NCBI RefSeq assembly: GCF_963662255.1
Contig: NC_085050.1
Coordinates: forward strand, 20,211,662 to 20,275,661
Direction of reading: 5' to 3'
Origin: Cinclus cinclus
Lineage: Eukaryota; Chordata; Aves; Passeriformes; Cinclidae
Length of the DNA: 64,000 bases
The notes under the pieces are model-generated. The model saw only the letters and a program-made list of their open reading frames with translations, was not told the origin of the DNA and ran no database searches. Shown piece by piece: positions 22,847 through 35,476 of the stretch. The position numbers and the translations under genes are program-made. Positions within the stretch are counted from its first letter, which is position 1. Each line of letters begins with the position of its first letter.

Positions 22847-25800
22847 GAGACAGAACATGAATACTGTGTTTTGTTTTGAACTTTATATTATTAAAATTTT
22901 AATTTTTAAGGATTTTGTTTACTGTTTATTGTCCTCCATTGGCTTTCTGATTAAAAATGCCTATGTTAATTTTTCTGATTTATAAAAATAATGAAAACTG
23001 TGGTAGTACTTATTCTAGTAATTTCTTTTTATGGAAAATAATTAATAATGTTTTAATAATCAAAATCTTCCTGTGCGTTAGAAGAAGAATGTTCCACTTT
23101 GAAGTAAAATTATGATTAAAATGAGAAGTCAGGAGAATAGCTAGATTAAATACCTGTGGAAAAGAGGTTAAACTAGATTCTGTCTTGATAATTTCTTGTT
23201 TACAGTATATATTTTCAACAAATAAAAAGAGATAGCCATAAAAAAGAAGAAATAAGCTGACAGTATACAAAGGATATGGCTCTTAATGAAGTCGATTTCC
23301 TTAGCTTTGAAGTAAAATTAATATTTCTACAAGGCAACAGCTGAAAAGCATACATCTTGTACTGGTGGAATAAACAGGTGGCCAGTACGTGCCAGCTGGG
23401 TTGAAGGAGCAGAAGAAATCAGTTCATAAACCAATTCATGCCTTGCACTGCCCTATCTGGGCTTATTAGCCTTTGTTTGGGAAACTTCATCAGATGTACA
23501 AAATAAATACAAGATATGGAAGCATAAAGGATTGGATAGTGTTTCTCATTATGGTAGCTTTTCCTGATGTTTAGAGTAGTGGTAGATAAAATTTCACTTG
23601 CATCTTCAAATTAATAGAAGAAGCATATTTTCTTGTAGAAAAAAAAAAAACAGCATCTGACTTTTATTTTCTTCACATAATGAATGCTCCCAGCACGGTA
23701 CATACACAGTAATAATCTTCCAAAAGTTTGAGCTATAACTCCAGGGAATTAAGAGTTATTGATTTATTTATTTAAGTAAACAATTTAGCATAAGGTATTT
23801 ACATTAGGTTCTTATACTATGATATTATTTTATTTATAAAATAGTATTTGTTTCTTGTGATTTGCAAGGAGAAAAATAGGTTTTTTTCCATTTTCATTGT
23901 GCATTTGTTAATCCATTTCAAAAAGTATTATGCTAATTATAACAGTGTGCTTCACATTTAGCATCTGAATTGCTCATTTTCAAATTGTTTTTTTTTAAAT
24001 TGTAATCTGTTAATTACTTGTTTAATGGAGTGTGTAATTACCTACTTTAAGTTAGAAAACTGCTTCCATTTCAAAGCAGGAAGTCTTTTCTAGAAATAAA
24101 ACTGTAAATGCATTCCTTGCAGATATAGTATATAACTCTTTTGCTTCAATAATTGTTACATTTGTTTTTGAAAATAAATTGTTTCCTACCCTCTGTCTGT
24201 AGTAATTATTGACAGTGTGTTCTAGGGGATTGAGTCCTAACAACATGAAATAAGCATTTGTGAATATGTGGAGGATCAATATTGAAAAATGCATTATTTT
24301 AACTAAACATGAGCAATAAATAATTTTCTAATCCTAAGAGATTAGCAGTCATGAAAAGAGAAAAAGGACAATTTTTCATTATTTGAGCATTAATTTATTT
24401 TTTTATCCCAAACTGACCTTGAATCTTAGTTTTTAAATTAATAGTTACATATTTGAAGAAAATGTAATTAAAAAGTTAAAAGTTATTTTTCAAATAAAAA
24501 TTAGAATGGTAACGTAAACATCCCAGTATGCTTGATACTTCTTACCTGCCACCTGGCTTTGGATAAATAAGTCATCTTCCAAAGGCACATCTAATTTTTC
24601 TTTAATAATTTTTTTAATATAAATTCTTAAAAATACCAAATTCTTTCATTGCTGGTAACGATGTCACTCAGTTGAAGGGCCCAAATTTGTGATTCCTTCC
24701 ATTCACTTCTCTTCCAGAGTTGTATGCCTACTGACAATCTTAGAATATCCTGTGAGTTATGGTTAGTAATCGTTCATCACCTCAGTGTTCATTAGTTTGG
24801 TAACTTGAAGTACTCATCAGAGAACTGACAGATCCAGTATGAAGACATTGAAATTTAATTTTTTCTGGGCATTGCTGAAAAAACTTCCAGTATGTGGGAA
24901 AATCTGTGGTGATATTTTTACCAGTCGTTCCCAGTGAAACAATTCCTTTTTCCATTCTATAGTAAAGATATATTTGAAGTAAAGTAATACAGGTAGGAAA
25001 ATCTTACAGACTCACTAGATAAAAATTCAGAAAGAGGATTAAATTTCTTCTCATATAAGTGCACCCAAAAGAAATTTTAAAGGACTAATGAAGTCTGTGT
25101 CTCCCTTCTTCAATGAAATAACAAGGTGACTATTTAATGAAGTCTTTCTCCCCATTATTGGATGTTCTATTCAAAACACAACAGTCTAGTATGATAATTA
25201 TTCCCTTAAACTCACTGGAAGTCTTCAGTGTAAAATACGAGCTATATAACCAGTCTCTCAAAATCTCTTGTTTTTTCTTTACTTCCTGAAATAGTTAGTT
25301 ATTATTATTACTGAATTACTTATTAAACCCTTATGAATCATTACTGCTGGTGGAAGAAAAATTCTGCAGTGGAAAAAGATAGACGAGACATTCCTCTTCA
25401 ATTTGTATTGATTAATTTAGGTGATTCCCTGCTGAAAATTCAAAATTTTTTGGCTTTGCACCTGTGTGCTTAACTTCCACATATATGGAGAATATTTAAA
25501 TCTGTGGATTCTCCTAGCTCTCTGAGAAACACATAAATTCTCTTCAAAGAATGAATGCACTCCAGTCTCAAATACAATTTGCACACAGATTAACATTTGT
25601 GTATGAGTTTTAAGGGCCCAGAAATATTCCCAGAAGAAAAGTACAATTCCTGGATCTGTAAGTCCAACTACAGTGTTATGCTTAAAATGATCTATTGTTA
25701 ACTATTTCTGCATATAAGCTCCTCACTGGATTTTGCCTTATCTTTGTCTCAGAAAATGGAAAACGTAAGTTACTTGCTTTTCAAACAGTAAATAAAATAA

Positions 25801-26239
25801 AGAATTAATAACAATATATGAAAATCTAGACTTATTTTTCCTGTGGTATATGTTGTAAACCATCTCATAAAGGCCAAAATACCTCAATAAGGGTAACTGG
25901 CAAAGCTTTTGGGGGAAAACAGTTAAGTTCAGAATGTCTTCTCAAACGTATTGTACTTACAGCTGAAGAAAATGTGTTATTACATGTGTCAGAACTAGGT
26001 ATATGTCATTACATGTGTCATCCCTAAAGTAATGTTTTAAAAGTACAGTGAATTTATATTTTGTCTTGATTACATATATCCCTGTTACTATTTTGTTCAA
26101 TTTTGTGTCTATGATTTTACCACAGGCATAGACAAAACTGTTTTAATGCTTGGTTTTGCTGAAATTACTAAGAACATTTGGATATTTATTACTTAAACCA
26201 AAATCATACCTATTTTGGTAGTATGATATTTTGACTCTC

Positions 26240-26325
26240 TTTTTTTTTTTTGTTGTTTTTTTTGGTTTGTTTTGGTTTTTTTTGGGGGGGTGGTTTACTT
26301 TTTTTTTGGGGGGGGGGTTTGTTTT
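26240..26325 (+). repeat. T/G-rich low-complexity tract
   Basis: Runs of T alternate with runs of G, including seven Gs at 26284-26290 and ten Gs at 26308-26317, with GGTTTGTTTTGG-type units between. An open frame starting at 26272 translates this tract and is not credible as a gene. Confidence 0.95.
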
Positions 26326-26329
26326 GCTT

Positions 26330-26970
26330 TTTGTAGGCTGTTAAGTTCTTGTGTTTCAGTTTTTGCTTTAAAGTACTTAATGTTTCTGAGTCTTCTTCCT
26401 GTTAAAATTATTCTGTTAAAGTCTCAATGTCATGTTTCTTCCCCGGTGAAGGAAGACATGAGAAATAAAGTTCAGAGCTTAGTGTGAAAACCTGTTTTCT
26501 GAATTAGCACAAAATTATGAAGAATGCTGTTTGAAAGCGTGAATGGAGCCAAGTGTATTCCCTCTGTTTTGGTGGTAGCAACGTAAAAGGGTTGAGATTG
26601 TTTGCAAAATATCTTCTAAAAATTCTGTTGAAAGAAACTACCTGATAAATGAACTAGACTTTCACATTGGACCCCTATATTCCAATCCTGTTAAATTTAT
26701 AAATGAGTGAGTTTGGTGGTCTCTGTCTCATTCTCTGTGAACATCTGTCTGTGTCACTAAGCTGCTCACATGGTTTAGCAGGATTGGCAGCTGTGTCCAG
26801 AAGGGATTCAGTGTAGTGCAGCTTGAGCACTGCAGACTGCACATCAGGCTGAAGGTGCATTGAAGGTGTAAGGAACCCACGAGTGACTTATCAGTATTTT
26901 GATGTGCTGCATAAAATCCAAAACATGGAACCTCCAGGACGATACCTTTTGGTATAGGTCACCATACACT
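26330..26970. other. Non-coding DNA between T/G tract and poly(T)
   Basis: No gene is recognised. The part at about 26700-26870 is somewhat GC-richer, and a 61-codon minus-strand frame across it has no known motif. Confidence 0.5.
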
Positions 26971-26971
26971 G

Positions 26972-26972
<1 letters not shown>

Positions 26973-27025
<53 letters not shown>
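26973..27025. repeat. Poly(T), 53 bp
   Basis: An uninterrupted run of 53 T on the given strand. On the minus strand it would be a long poly(A), but the sequence just before it in that sense has no AATAAA signal and no recognisable cDNA, so a retrocopy is not supported. Confidence 0.95.
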
Positions 27026-27783
27026 CCTGAGGATAAATGTTTTAGGAAAAATATATGAGGGAAGGTTAATGCTAGAAGGTTGATGTTAGGATGTTAAGTA
27101 ATGCCCCAGTCAATTTCTGCATATTTTATAAATCCCTAGATTTTTTTTTAAACAATTTGTCTGTGTGGATATTTTTGTTGTCAGCCATAGAACTCAGTCT
27201 CTTGTTCTGAATGCTCTGATGCAGCAGCAATCATTCTATTTTAATTTTTTAATATTTTAACATGATCCACATTTAAAAGAACTGTAAAGGAAGAAAAAGC
27301 AAGTAAATGCAAAATTCAGTTAAGAAGTTATTATCAACTTATTTACATTATTTAATATCTGTTGAAAGTAAATGAACGTGCACGGAATTGTCAAGTGAAA
27401 ACCCTATATTTTATTTTGTTCATTCTTTTTTCCAGGGGAAGAAAGCAAAGGGATCTTTGGGGATTTCACTCTTTTTTTTGGCTTTCATAAAGATGGATGT
27501 TACCCTATATAAGTAACCAAGTAACTTGGCAAAAGCAGTATAACAATAAAGTTATATTTAAACAACTCTCTTTTCAAGTGCAGACACCATAACCACTTTT
27601 CCCTTCATATTTCATCCTCCCTCAAAGAAACAGTTTTTTGACCTAAATGTTACATTTTAAAGTAACTTTTACTCCATAACAATGGGAATTCTGCTGGTTG
27701 TTTACACTCTACTATCTTTACAAGAATTTTTTGTCTTAGGGCTGATAAAGCTTGAGTGATTTATATTACAGACCTCTGTAAAT

Positions 27784-27828
27784 CTGTCACTCTTTCATTC
27801 TTTCAATCTGTCATTCTGTCATTCTTTA
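27784..27828. repeat. Degenerate TCTGTCATTCTT-like repeat
   Basis: Variants of TCTGTCAxTCTTTCATTC recur about four times in 45 bp with unequal unit lengths. It is a decayed short tandem repeat. Confidence 0.7.
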
Positions 27829-28010
27829 CTGTGCAGACAATTTTGTTTTATTTTAAATAGTATTTGCAAACTGTTTTTTGTGGCAGCTAAATAGTAGAAT
27901 ATAAAAGACCTTTTTTTTTTTTTTGCATCCTCATGGACTAAGGGAGGATATAGTCACTGGTTTTACAAAAGCACTCAACTGAATTAAGAGCTTAACTCCT
28001 ACTGACCTTC

Positions 28011-28042
28011 AAAATACCACACATATTTATGTGTGGTATTTT
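28011..28042. repeat. Near-perfect 32-bp palindrome
   Basis: A 15-base arm, AAAATACCACACATA, is followed by TT and then by the exact reverse complement of that arm. With only two central bases unpaired it could form a hairpin or a cruciform. It is not flanked by a recognisable transposon or gene. Confidence 0.97.
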
Positions 28043-29254
28043 AATATGTTGTAGCACATATATTTCATATGTTTATTTTCAAATAAAGAATATTCACAAC
28101 TGCATTTCTGAACTAGGATTATACATTGGTTTATTCCTGCAGTCACTTGTAGAGAACAACAGAGAGAACAACAAATATTTTGCAATTCTATCTTCAAAAA
28201 TACTTAAATTATTTAAAAGGTTCTTATTTCTAGAAATCTTTAAAACCTACAAATCCAAGAATACTTCAAAATAAACATAAAATCTTTAATTTTACTAGAA
28301 GAGTTTCCATTTCATCAATTTTATTCCATTTTCTTTCTCATTAAAAGAATGTTGTGATTTCACTTACATTTGTTCAATTTTCTATATTTTTTTTAACAAA
28401 TGCTAGTGACCAGAAATTCAGCTGTTCCCACTTTCCAGCAAATTAAGTTTAGCCTTTTTTTAATATTCAAAATGCAAAATATAATAATTTGAAGCTCATT
28501 AAGAAAATATACTCTTATATATTTATGCTATTTATCCTCTTGTTCTAAGGACTCCTAAAGCAGTTTTAATTCAAGGAGGTTTTCCACTTTATTTAAAATA
28601 TTCCAAAGGAAAATTAGTTGCTACAGTGAGATTTAAAAAGGCCAGGACTCTGGATATTTTGTACTTATTTATAAACTTTGGAGTTTTCTGGGTCCTGACA
28701 TAAAACTTGACAAATTCCTTGTTATTTTGCTGCACTGATAAATAATTTTACAAAGTATGCTTATTACAAAATACCTTAAAACTCTACAAAATGTATCTTC
28801 TAACATTTGCTATGTAACAGTAAGCCATCTCTAGTCTCTTACATTCTCTGATTTGTGACTGAGCTACTGAATAGCACTATAAAAATATTAAACTGAAGTA
28901 GGGTGATCTCTGCCACTCTCTTTTTATTGTTAGCCTCTTAAAAGAGCAGATTAGAACAGAAGACCACACTTTCTGGTTTTCCTTTATGGTAGAAGAATTA
29001 AAATAACAAGTGAAAGGATTTGTATGACCATTATGTAGGAATAAAATAAACACTTTTTTATTTATATTAGTTTTGCAAGCCTCCCAGAAGTGTAGCTACC
29101 AGAAGGATAAAGATTAGAGCTTTATAAAAAAGCTTCTAAAAAAAAAAAAAAGAGGAACTGTTTCTACTATGGACTTGGTTGCAAAATTTCTTATATATGT
29201 GTTATTATATTATTAGTAAATGTGCATTTCTTTTCCTTTGTCTTTCATTGGAAG

Positions 29255-29700
29255 AGACTAGGCTTGTTAGAGAAGACGCATCTAAAATTTCCAATACAGA
29301 ACAACCTAAACTGACAGGCAAAGGTAAATAGCTCTGAAAAAGGTCACTCAAGAGCAGAGCATCAGGAAGAAAATGTAAGGAATAGACAGTAGAATTTTGA
29401 ATAAGATGATAAAGCTAAAGGCTAGGGAAACACCCTTGGTAAGATGCTAAGGTCGACATCCTTGAAGAGCATGGTAAAACTTGAAAATTGATAAGCAGGT
29501 TTACAGGTAGCAACTGTAAGGAGTCACAGACCCTTCGACATATTCCAAATAATTGTTTGGCCAATGACTAAAACAGAAATATCTGGCTGTTTTGGACTAA
29601 TGAGGATAGGGAGGAGTTATGTCTTGGTTTTCTTTAAATCTTGTGTATGTCCCCATGTGTTGAATTTTTTACTTTGCATAAATGAATTAAAGTAATGAAA
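29255..29700 (+). mobile_element. Possible decayed LTR-like repeat
   Basis: This stretch differs from its surroundings in composition. It has segments such as 'cttggtaagatgctaagg', 'gagtcacagacccttcgaca', 'attgtttggccaatgac' and a late 'ctttgcataaatgaatt' that look like parts of an avian endogenous retroviral LTR. No terminal inverted TG..CA ends or target-site duplication could be fixed. I hold this as a guess from general texture. It contains no credible coding frame. Confidence 0.3.
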
Positions 29701-29704
29701 CTCA

Positions 29705-32700
29705 GATCTGTAAAAGATAAATGTTTAAAGAAACTAAGAAAAATCAAATTATTACCATGGTAATAAGAACTTTGGTACTGTCAAGAACAAGGTACAGAGG
29801 CCTTCTTTCTGAGAGTTGTGCAAAGAAATTGGAAAGAAGCTAATTAAAAGCATTTCTTTGTAATGTGAATAAAACTCTCTAAAATCAAATTCTCAGTAAC
29901 TAGATTATCACATTTTGTTCAATTTAATGACTAATTTTTGAATTAATTAATTCTATTGTTTTTGAATCACTCTTTGTGTTTTAAATATTTTTTTTTCATA
30001 TTTTTATTCAATTGGACATATTCCATTATTCTAACCTTCTTTTTGCAATTAATTTTATGTTGCAAAAGGTATTTTTTTTATTCTTTTTCTCTTCTGTGCA
30101 ATTATTAGTGCTTTTCTCATTATTTTGCTCCAGTATGCTTTTGTATTGTACACAAAACTTATCAATGAGATTTAGTGAAAGAGAATGCAAAATGAGTTAT
30201 TTATGAACTAAGCTGCCCTTCATCATACCTTTGGATAAAAAAAAAAAAAACATAAAAAAGGAGTATTAATGTAGCACTACAAAAGAAAGAATTAACAGTT
30301 TTTTAAAACTCCGTCCCGGAAAGCAGAGCTGTAGATGTAACAGAGGAAATTTTCCAAAACAGTTTGGAATTCTATTTAATACCATGAATTTATAAAGACA
30401 TTTATGTTTTCACATAATTCCAAAGTACCTTTCAATTCTTTTGGGGGGTTTAATGTGAATGTTATTGCACTTCTTTATAAGATCTACTGTATTTTATTTC
30501 CTGAAGAATCAAATCCTTATCTCTATTTCTTTTTGCATAGTTAGGAAATGGATGGCACATATAATATTTGCATATATACTATAGAGCTGGTGTCCTCTTA
30601 CACAGAAGAATTTGCATATTAGCCATTATTTTTACAATAATGTTCTTCAAAACCTTCCTTGAAAATATATCCCTGAAAATAAAGCTATTTTGCCATAAGA
30701 GTTAAAAATAATATTGGGTTTTAATTAGACTCAGACTTCAATAGACTTCAGATTCCTACAGAGCCTCCCTGCTATTATACTGTGCAGGCAAATTAACCAA
30801 AACCAAATAATTTAAATTCAAACTTTGTATTGTAACTGCTGAACACAGATAAGATCCTGTAGCAACTTTACTTGATTTTTTAGATTACTGAAGCATAATC
30901 AGAAGCTTTAAACACAAGTTCTGCATAACTGTTTACCTGGTTTAAACATCCCAGAAGCTTATGAAGTTAGCAGACAAAAAAAAAAATACTGAGTAATCAG
31001 AAAACGTCAAGATCTTCTTAAGTACATATATTAGAATATATTCGATGGCATTATATTTTGTGTCCAGGTATGTTTAATATTAGAGATCATAAGAACATTA
31101 GAGTACTTTAGAGGTCGTATAAATCCATATGCAGCCATGGTAGACATTGTAAACTTTCCAGAGCATTGAAATGACTCTACTAATTTCACTTATCGACACA
31201 ACTAGAAACATATATTACTATGTGATCTCTTAATCTGTACTTCATTCCTGATTATCCCATGCCTGTATTCCTCTATGCCACATCCTTTGTCTCTATTTCT
31301 CAAGGCCTCTGTTACTGTACCAGGTCTGAATTTCTCTACTACATTGTGTTAAAATTTAAACATTTCATTCTATACAGAATAACTGCTTGTTAGCCTCTAT
31401 AAAACCATGCTTGCACCGCATAAAAATAAACAAAAGTAAAATTATTTAGCCGTAAATACCTGGCAAAATAAAGAAATTGTTTTCACAGTGAAACAAATTT
31501 GTAAGTTCAAATAAAGTTCAGACAGACCAAGTCTGACATGCTCCAGGTCCTGATGTTTAGCAATTTCTGTACAAAGCTTATGGCCTGTTAATAGCCATGG
31601 CAATACTGATTATTGGGCTACATGCTCACAGCTTGTTGTGTTTGCAGCTAGGCATATACTGCACATCCTCATTGTTATTCAAACCACACTGGCAAAAGCT
31701 GGTGTGCTAGTTTTACTTGGAAGCACTGCATTTTTATTCAGGCCTATTATTTTCACCAAGTGCTGCATAAGCCAATTTTTAAAAATCTATAAATATGTAT
31801 TATTTATCTCATAATTTATTATTATCATTTTCATCATTATTAATATTATTAGTATAATACCTATATAGTCTCTACAAACTTTTTAACAGTGAGTGATCTG
31901 TGATGTTTAAGCAATGGTGGTAAAATCTTTAGAAAAGCATGTTATATTTCATGCATCACAGAAAATCAGATCTGAGATACTAAACTTTAGGGTTTTTTTG
32001 CAACAATAAAGTAATTCAGGCCTAAACCACACCTTCACTCATTCACTAAACTCATAAGCTATATAAAAGTCAATAGAAATAAAATACTTTGAAAAAACTG
32101 CACCAAACTCTGCAGCAGAGGGGTGCTGCAAGAGAGATTTATTTGCTGAGTATCTGGTGATCACAGGTAAAAAAAAAAATGGACTTTTTTAGCCAGTGTA
32201 AAAGGATTTGCTTGCTAGAATTCCTATCTCTTGAGAACAACTCAAAGCAGCTCAATATTCTTTGACTGCCAGTTGTAGCTGATGGCTATTTTCTCTGTCA
32301 CAGTGAATGTCAGAAGGTGCCTTTAAGAAAGATTTATTTGGGAAAGAGGGCAGGGTTTTTTCCAATACACAGGAATGTGGGATCTACTTCCTATATCTTT
32401 CTCTCTTTCTTAGCTGAGACTTTTCTTTCTGAATGCAGTTTGAACTAGTATAACTTATGGATGCATACTATCAATCTGTATCTGTTAACACTTTTAATTT
32501 TAAACTCATTTAAAGAAATGCCTCTAAAGGGGTGCACATTGTGCATTTGACAGTAGAGTTTATATTTGATTTGTATTCATTTTAACACCTCTTAAATATT
32601 AAATTCTCTTTTATATTTTTAAATAATGTAATTTTAGTAAACAAATACCTATCCTTCCTTCCACAAAAAAAACCAAAACTATTTCAGACTACATCTATGA

Positions 32701-33100
32701 AAATAGGCAGTGAATATGGCTTCTTACATGAGACTCAGTAGCAAATATATCACTTTACTGAGATCATTCAAGCCTTCAGATCACTATGTTCTTTCAAAGA
32801 AGGATATTTGCTCAAGGTCTGTCCCTTTGTGCAAAGAAGTACTCACTGTCAAACTCCTGAGTGATGTTGCAGGTCTTTTCTACTCAATCTTGGTGAAGCT
32901 TCACCATTTATTTAAGGGCAAAGTAGTCAGAAAAACAGAAACTGATTATGACAGTGTAACCTCATTAGATGCTTGGCAATGTGAATCAAAAGTTTCTGTT
33001 TCAAGAAATCTAATTTATTATAAATAAATTCTCAGTGAAAAAAAAAAAAAGAAAAACTCTGAGTATTCTACAGCTGAAAAGGGAGAAGATAACGACAATG
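29705..33100. other. AT-rich non-coding DNA, no gene seen
   Basis: No gene is recognised. A 105-codon plus-strand frame at 32710-33027 has no known domain and no exon borders. A stretch near 31530-31790 has the look of a conserved non-coding element. Confidence 0.55.
31530..31790. promoter_or_regulatory. Candidate conserved non-coding element
   Basis: About 260 bp of complex, non-repetitive sequence with ATTA and CCATGGCAA-type sites (for example 'aatagccatggcaatactg' near 31591) lies between very AT-rich flanks. This is suggestive of an enhancer, but conservation cannot be seen from one sequence. Confidence 0.2.
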
Positions 33101-33106
33101 TACATT

Positions 33107-33400
33107 TTAGGATGCTGTTAGGGAAGCATGTGGAACAGTGTCATGGAAGACAGTGCTCGGGACAGGCACCTTGCAGCACACCTGAGCTACATACAGCTTG
33201 CTCTCCTGGATACTGCAGGAGCAAGGTAGCAGGCCTGTGTCTCTGCTTCTCCTCTCCAGACTGCCCTGCTGCCTGTTGTTGACGCTTTTGTTTGCCACTT
33301 ACATGGACTTTGGAGCACACCTGTAAGACTAAGAGCAGCAAAGCAACAACTGTTCTATGGGGCTGCATAAGATGGTAAAATATACAGGGCGCATTCAATA
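33107..33400. other. GC-richer island, unassigned
   Basis: This part is visibly GC-richer than the surrounding DNA. Two minus-strand frames of 63 and 85 codons overlap here. The longer one contains a hydrophobic run (VVALLLLVLQV) but no domain that I recognise, and the two readings exclude each other. It may be an old repeat fragment. Confidence 0.3.
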
Positions 33401-34486
33401 TCCCTGTGTTAGAAAGTGATATATGAAGATCTCAGTGTTAAATTTTTAGATGCAAATATCTAAAGTGCTACCTCAGGGCTTTATTTTCTTTGATAAAGCA
33501 GAAAGCACCACACTTTCCATTCTAGGAAGAGAAACATCTAAATCCTTTCTGGACCTCGGTTTCTATGTGTGAATGATTGCCACAGAAAATGTTCAGCACC
33601 ATTGCTATCTGTTGTTTTGCATTTAATTTAAGTTAGAAAAGACAAAGAAACCCCAGTGGAATTACTCGAAATCAGAAGCTGGAACTTCTCACATATGTAG
33701 TCTCCAGAAATCCTTATTCTGAGTAACTTAGTTGCCAGAATCCGGAACATTAATTCCAGTGATGTAGAAAAGCTACTTATCAGAATACAGATAAACAGGG
33801 TTGCTTTTGTGAAATTGTATGTGTGAATGAATTTTCCATCTTTCTGTGGTAATGGTCACAAATCCTAGATGTTCTTCAGTAAAGTGGTCATGCACCTTTC
33901 CCTGTGTATTTTGTTTATTCATCTTGTGACATCTTTAGTCCATGTGATTTTTCTTTCCTCTACTTATTTCAAAATAGATCCTTCCCCTTGTACACCTCCA
34001 ATTTCTACAGAAGTTTAGATCTTCACATTCAGAACCAGATGGCAAGCAGAGTATTAAGAAACATTTACAAAACCAAATAACATTCTTTCATTAAGTCAAT
34101 GGCTTATAACTGTTAGAAGATTTTTTTCCAGATGAGCAGATGGGAATTTACAATTAATGAAAGTATGAAAACACCTTATAAATTATTATTTTAAAATAAT
34201 TTAAGATGTAGAATGGTTTATTTCTCCCTGTTGTGTCAGGAAAACACAATATAAGAAAGAATAGAGGGGTTCAGCAGAAAAGGATGGTGCTGTTGCTAGT
34301 ATGCTGCATCTAATCACAAACTGGTGAGTGATTCTGAAATTAGGAAATTTCTATGTAATAGCACCATGCAAAATCAAGGATCAGCCTGCAACAGTTAGAG
34401 TTCTAAAGATGCCTCATTATCTATACCTCAGCTTTTTTTTTTTAGAAGTTTATGTTTTTGTGGCCAAAATAATTGTCACCATTTTT

Positions 34487-34510
34487 AGCAGCAGCAGCAG
34501 TAGTAGTAGT
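34487..34510. repeat. (AGC)4(AGT)4 trinucleotide repeat
   Basis: Four AGC units pass directly into four AGT units, a compound trinucleotide repeat in which the third base has switched. Confidence 0.95.
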
Positions 34511-34829
34511 ATACTAATGTGGGAGAGTAAATAACAATCTCAATAATATGAGGAATTATTTAAAAAATAAATGTGGGATTTTGTTTTGAAAATTGATATA
34601 GTTTTGTTCCATTTCTTCAACTTAAAAAGAGATTAATTAACCTAGTTTAGTTCCATCTATGCTCCCCATCAAATACTTGAAATGAAACCATCCATCATCC
34701 AAATGACCAACAGATATTTTGTAATTATTTCTTGCTATTTCTCTTACTTGTTTACCTTGATACCAAACAAACTACAATTGCAAGTCCATGGGAGTTTTAC
34801 CATTTATTTCACCTAGTGTCTCATAATAA

Positions 34830-34945
34830 AATTAAGTCATTTACAGTGAGTCTCCATGTCATTAATGTGAATTAGTGGGGCTCTTTTGCATAGCAACAAA
34901 AGTAATGAGCTTTTGCCTCAGAGTATTTACAGTTTACTAAATAGC
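34830..34945. promoter_or_regulatory. Candidate conserved non-coding element
   Basis: Several homeodomain-type ATTA/TAAT cores and an RFX-like half site (GCATAGCAAC near 34890) are packed into about 110 bp of complex sequence. This is suggestive only. Confidence 0.18.
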
Positions 34946-35233
34946 TCTTCGTTTTCGTACCTTGCATATTAAACAACATTTCCCTCTCTGAATGGTCTTT
35001 ATTTTATCCATTTAACATAACAATGAAAAACATATAATTACATCTAGGGATCTGAATTACTGGATAAGAGTTGAATTTTAATTAATTAGAATTCCCTTTC
35101 CTTGTGTTGGTGGGAAAAAGGATTATTCTTAAACTGAGAATGTTCCATGACTACATTCTAGCATAACCTCACTGTCTTGACGAAATTTCCATTTTAATGT
35201 CATTAGTATCTGCATAAATACTTCTCTTTCTTT

Positions 35234-35269
35234 CATAAAATTATAGAATGGATTGTCTTTGAAGGGACC
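35234..35269 (-). mobile_element. CR1 3' tip, left part of split copy
   Basis: The sequence 'cataaaattatagaatgg' followed by 'tctttgaagggacc' is the antisense 3' tip of a CR1. In intact copies the next bases are 'ttaaagatcatc', and these are found at 35478, after an interrupting plus-strand CR1. This piece is therefore the distal end of the element at 35477-35890. Confidence 0.85.
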
Positions 35270-35476
35270 AGAAAGAATTTCTTCATATAAAGAGTTATTA
35301 AGCATTGGGATGGGCTACCCAGGGAGGTGGAGTCACCATCCCCAGAGATGTTCAAGAAACAACTGGACATGACATTCAGTGTTATGGACTAGTTGACATG
35401 ACAGTGATTGATTAAGCATTAGACGTGATGATTTAAAAAATTTTTTCTAACTCTAATGATTCTATGACTCTGTAAT
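35270..35476 (+). mobile_element. CR1 inserted inside an older CR1
   Basis: This plus-strand CR1 3' end starts at 'agaaagaatttcttc', continues with 'gcattgggatgggctaccc', 'agggaggtggagtcaccatc' and 'cccagagatgttcaagaaac', and ends with the tail 'aatgattctatgactctg'. It belongs to a different 3' UTR type from the host copy. It is 5' truncated and has an intact tail. It separates two halves of a minus-strand CR1 that join cleanly once it is removed. No clear target-site duplication is visible. Confidence 0.9.

Larger units (their letters stand above)
16340..26240. other. AT-rich non-coding DNA, no gene seen
   Basis: About 10 kb without a recognisable gene, RNA or transposon. Open frames are at most 93 codons, AT-rich and without motifs. 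Small items are an 18-bp tandem duplication at 20739, a near-exact 15-bp direct repeat at 22225 and 22244, a 21-bp A-run at 22826-22846, and conserved-element-like texture around 22630-22800. Confidence 0.6.
27030..29250. other. AT-rich non-coding DNA, no gene seen
   Basis: No gene is seen. It contains a degenerate TCTGTCATTCTT-like repeat (about 27784-27828), a T-run near 27911, and the palindrome at 28011-28042. Confidence 0.6.

Noticed and set aside
26272..26487. 71-codon frame rich in Gly and Phe
   Set aside because: Its first part is the T/G low-complexity tract, and the remainder has no recognisable domain.
26973..27300. Processed pseudogene ending in the long poly(T) (minus strand)
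   Set aside because: No AATAAA signal near the tract and no recognisable cDNA body. Birds also have few retrocopies because CR1 does not use poly(A).
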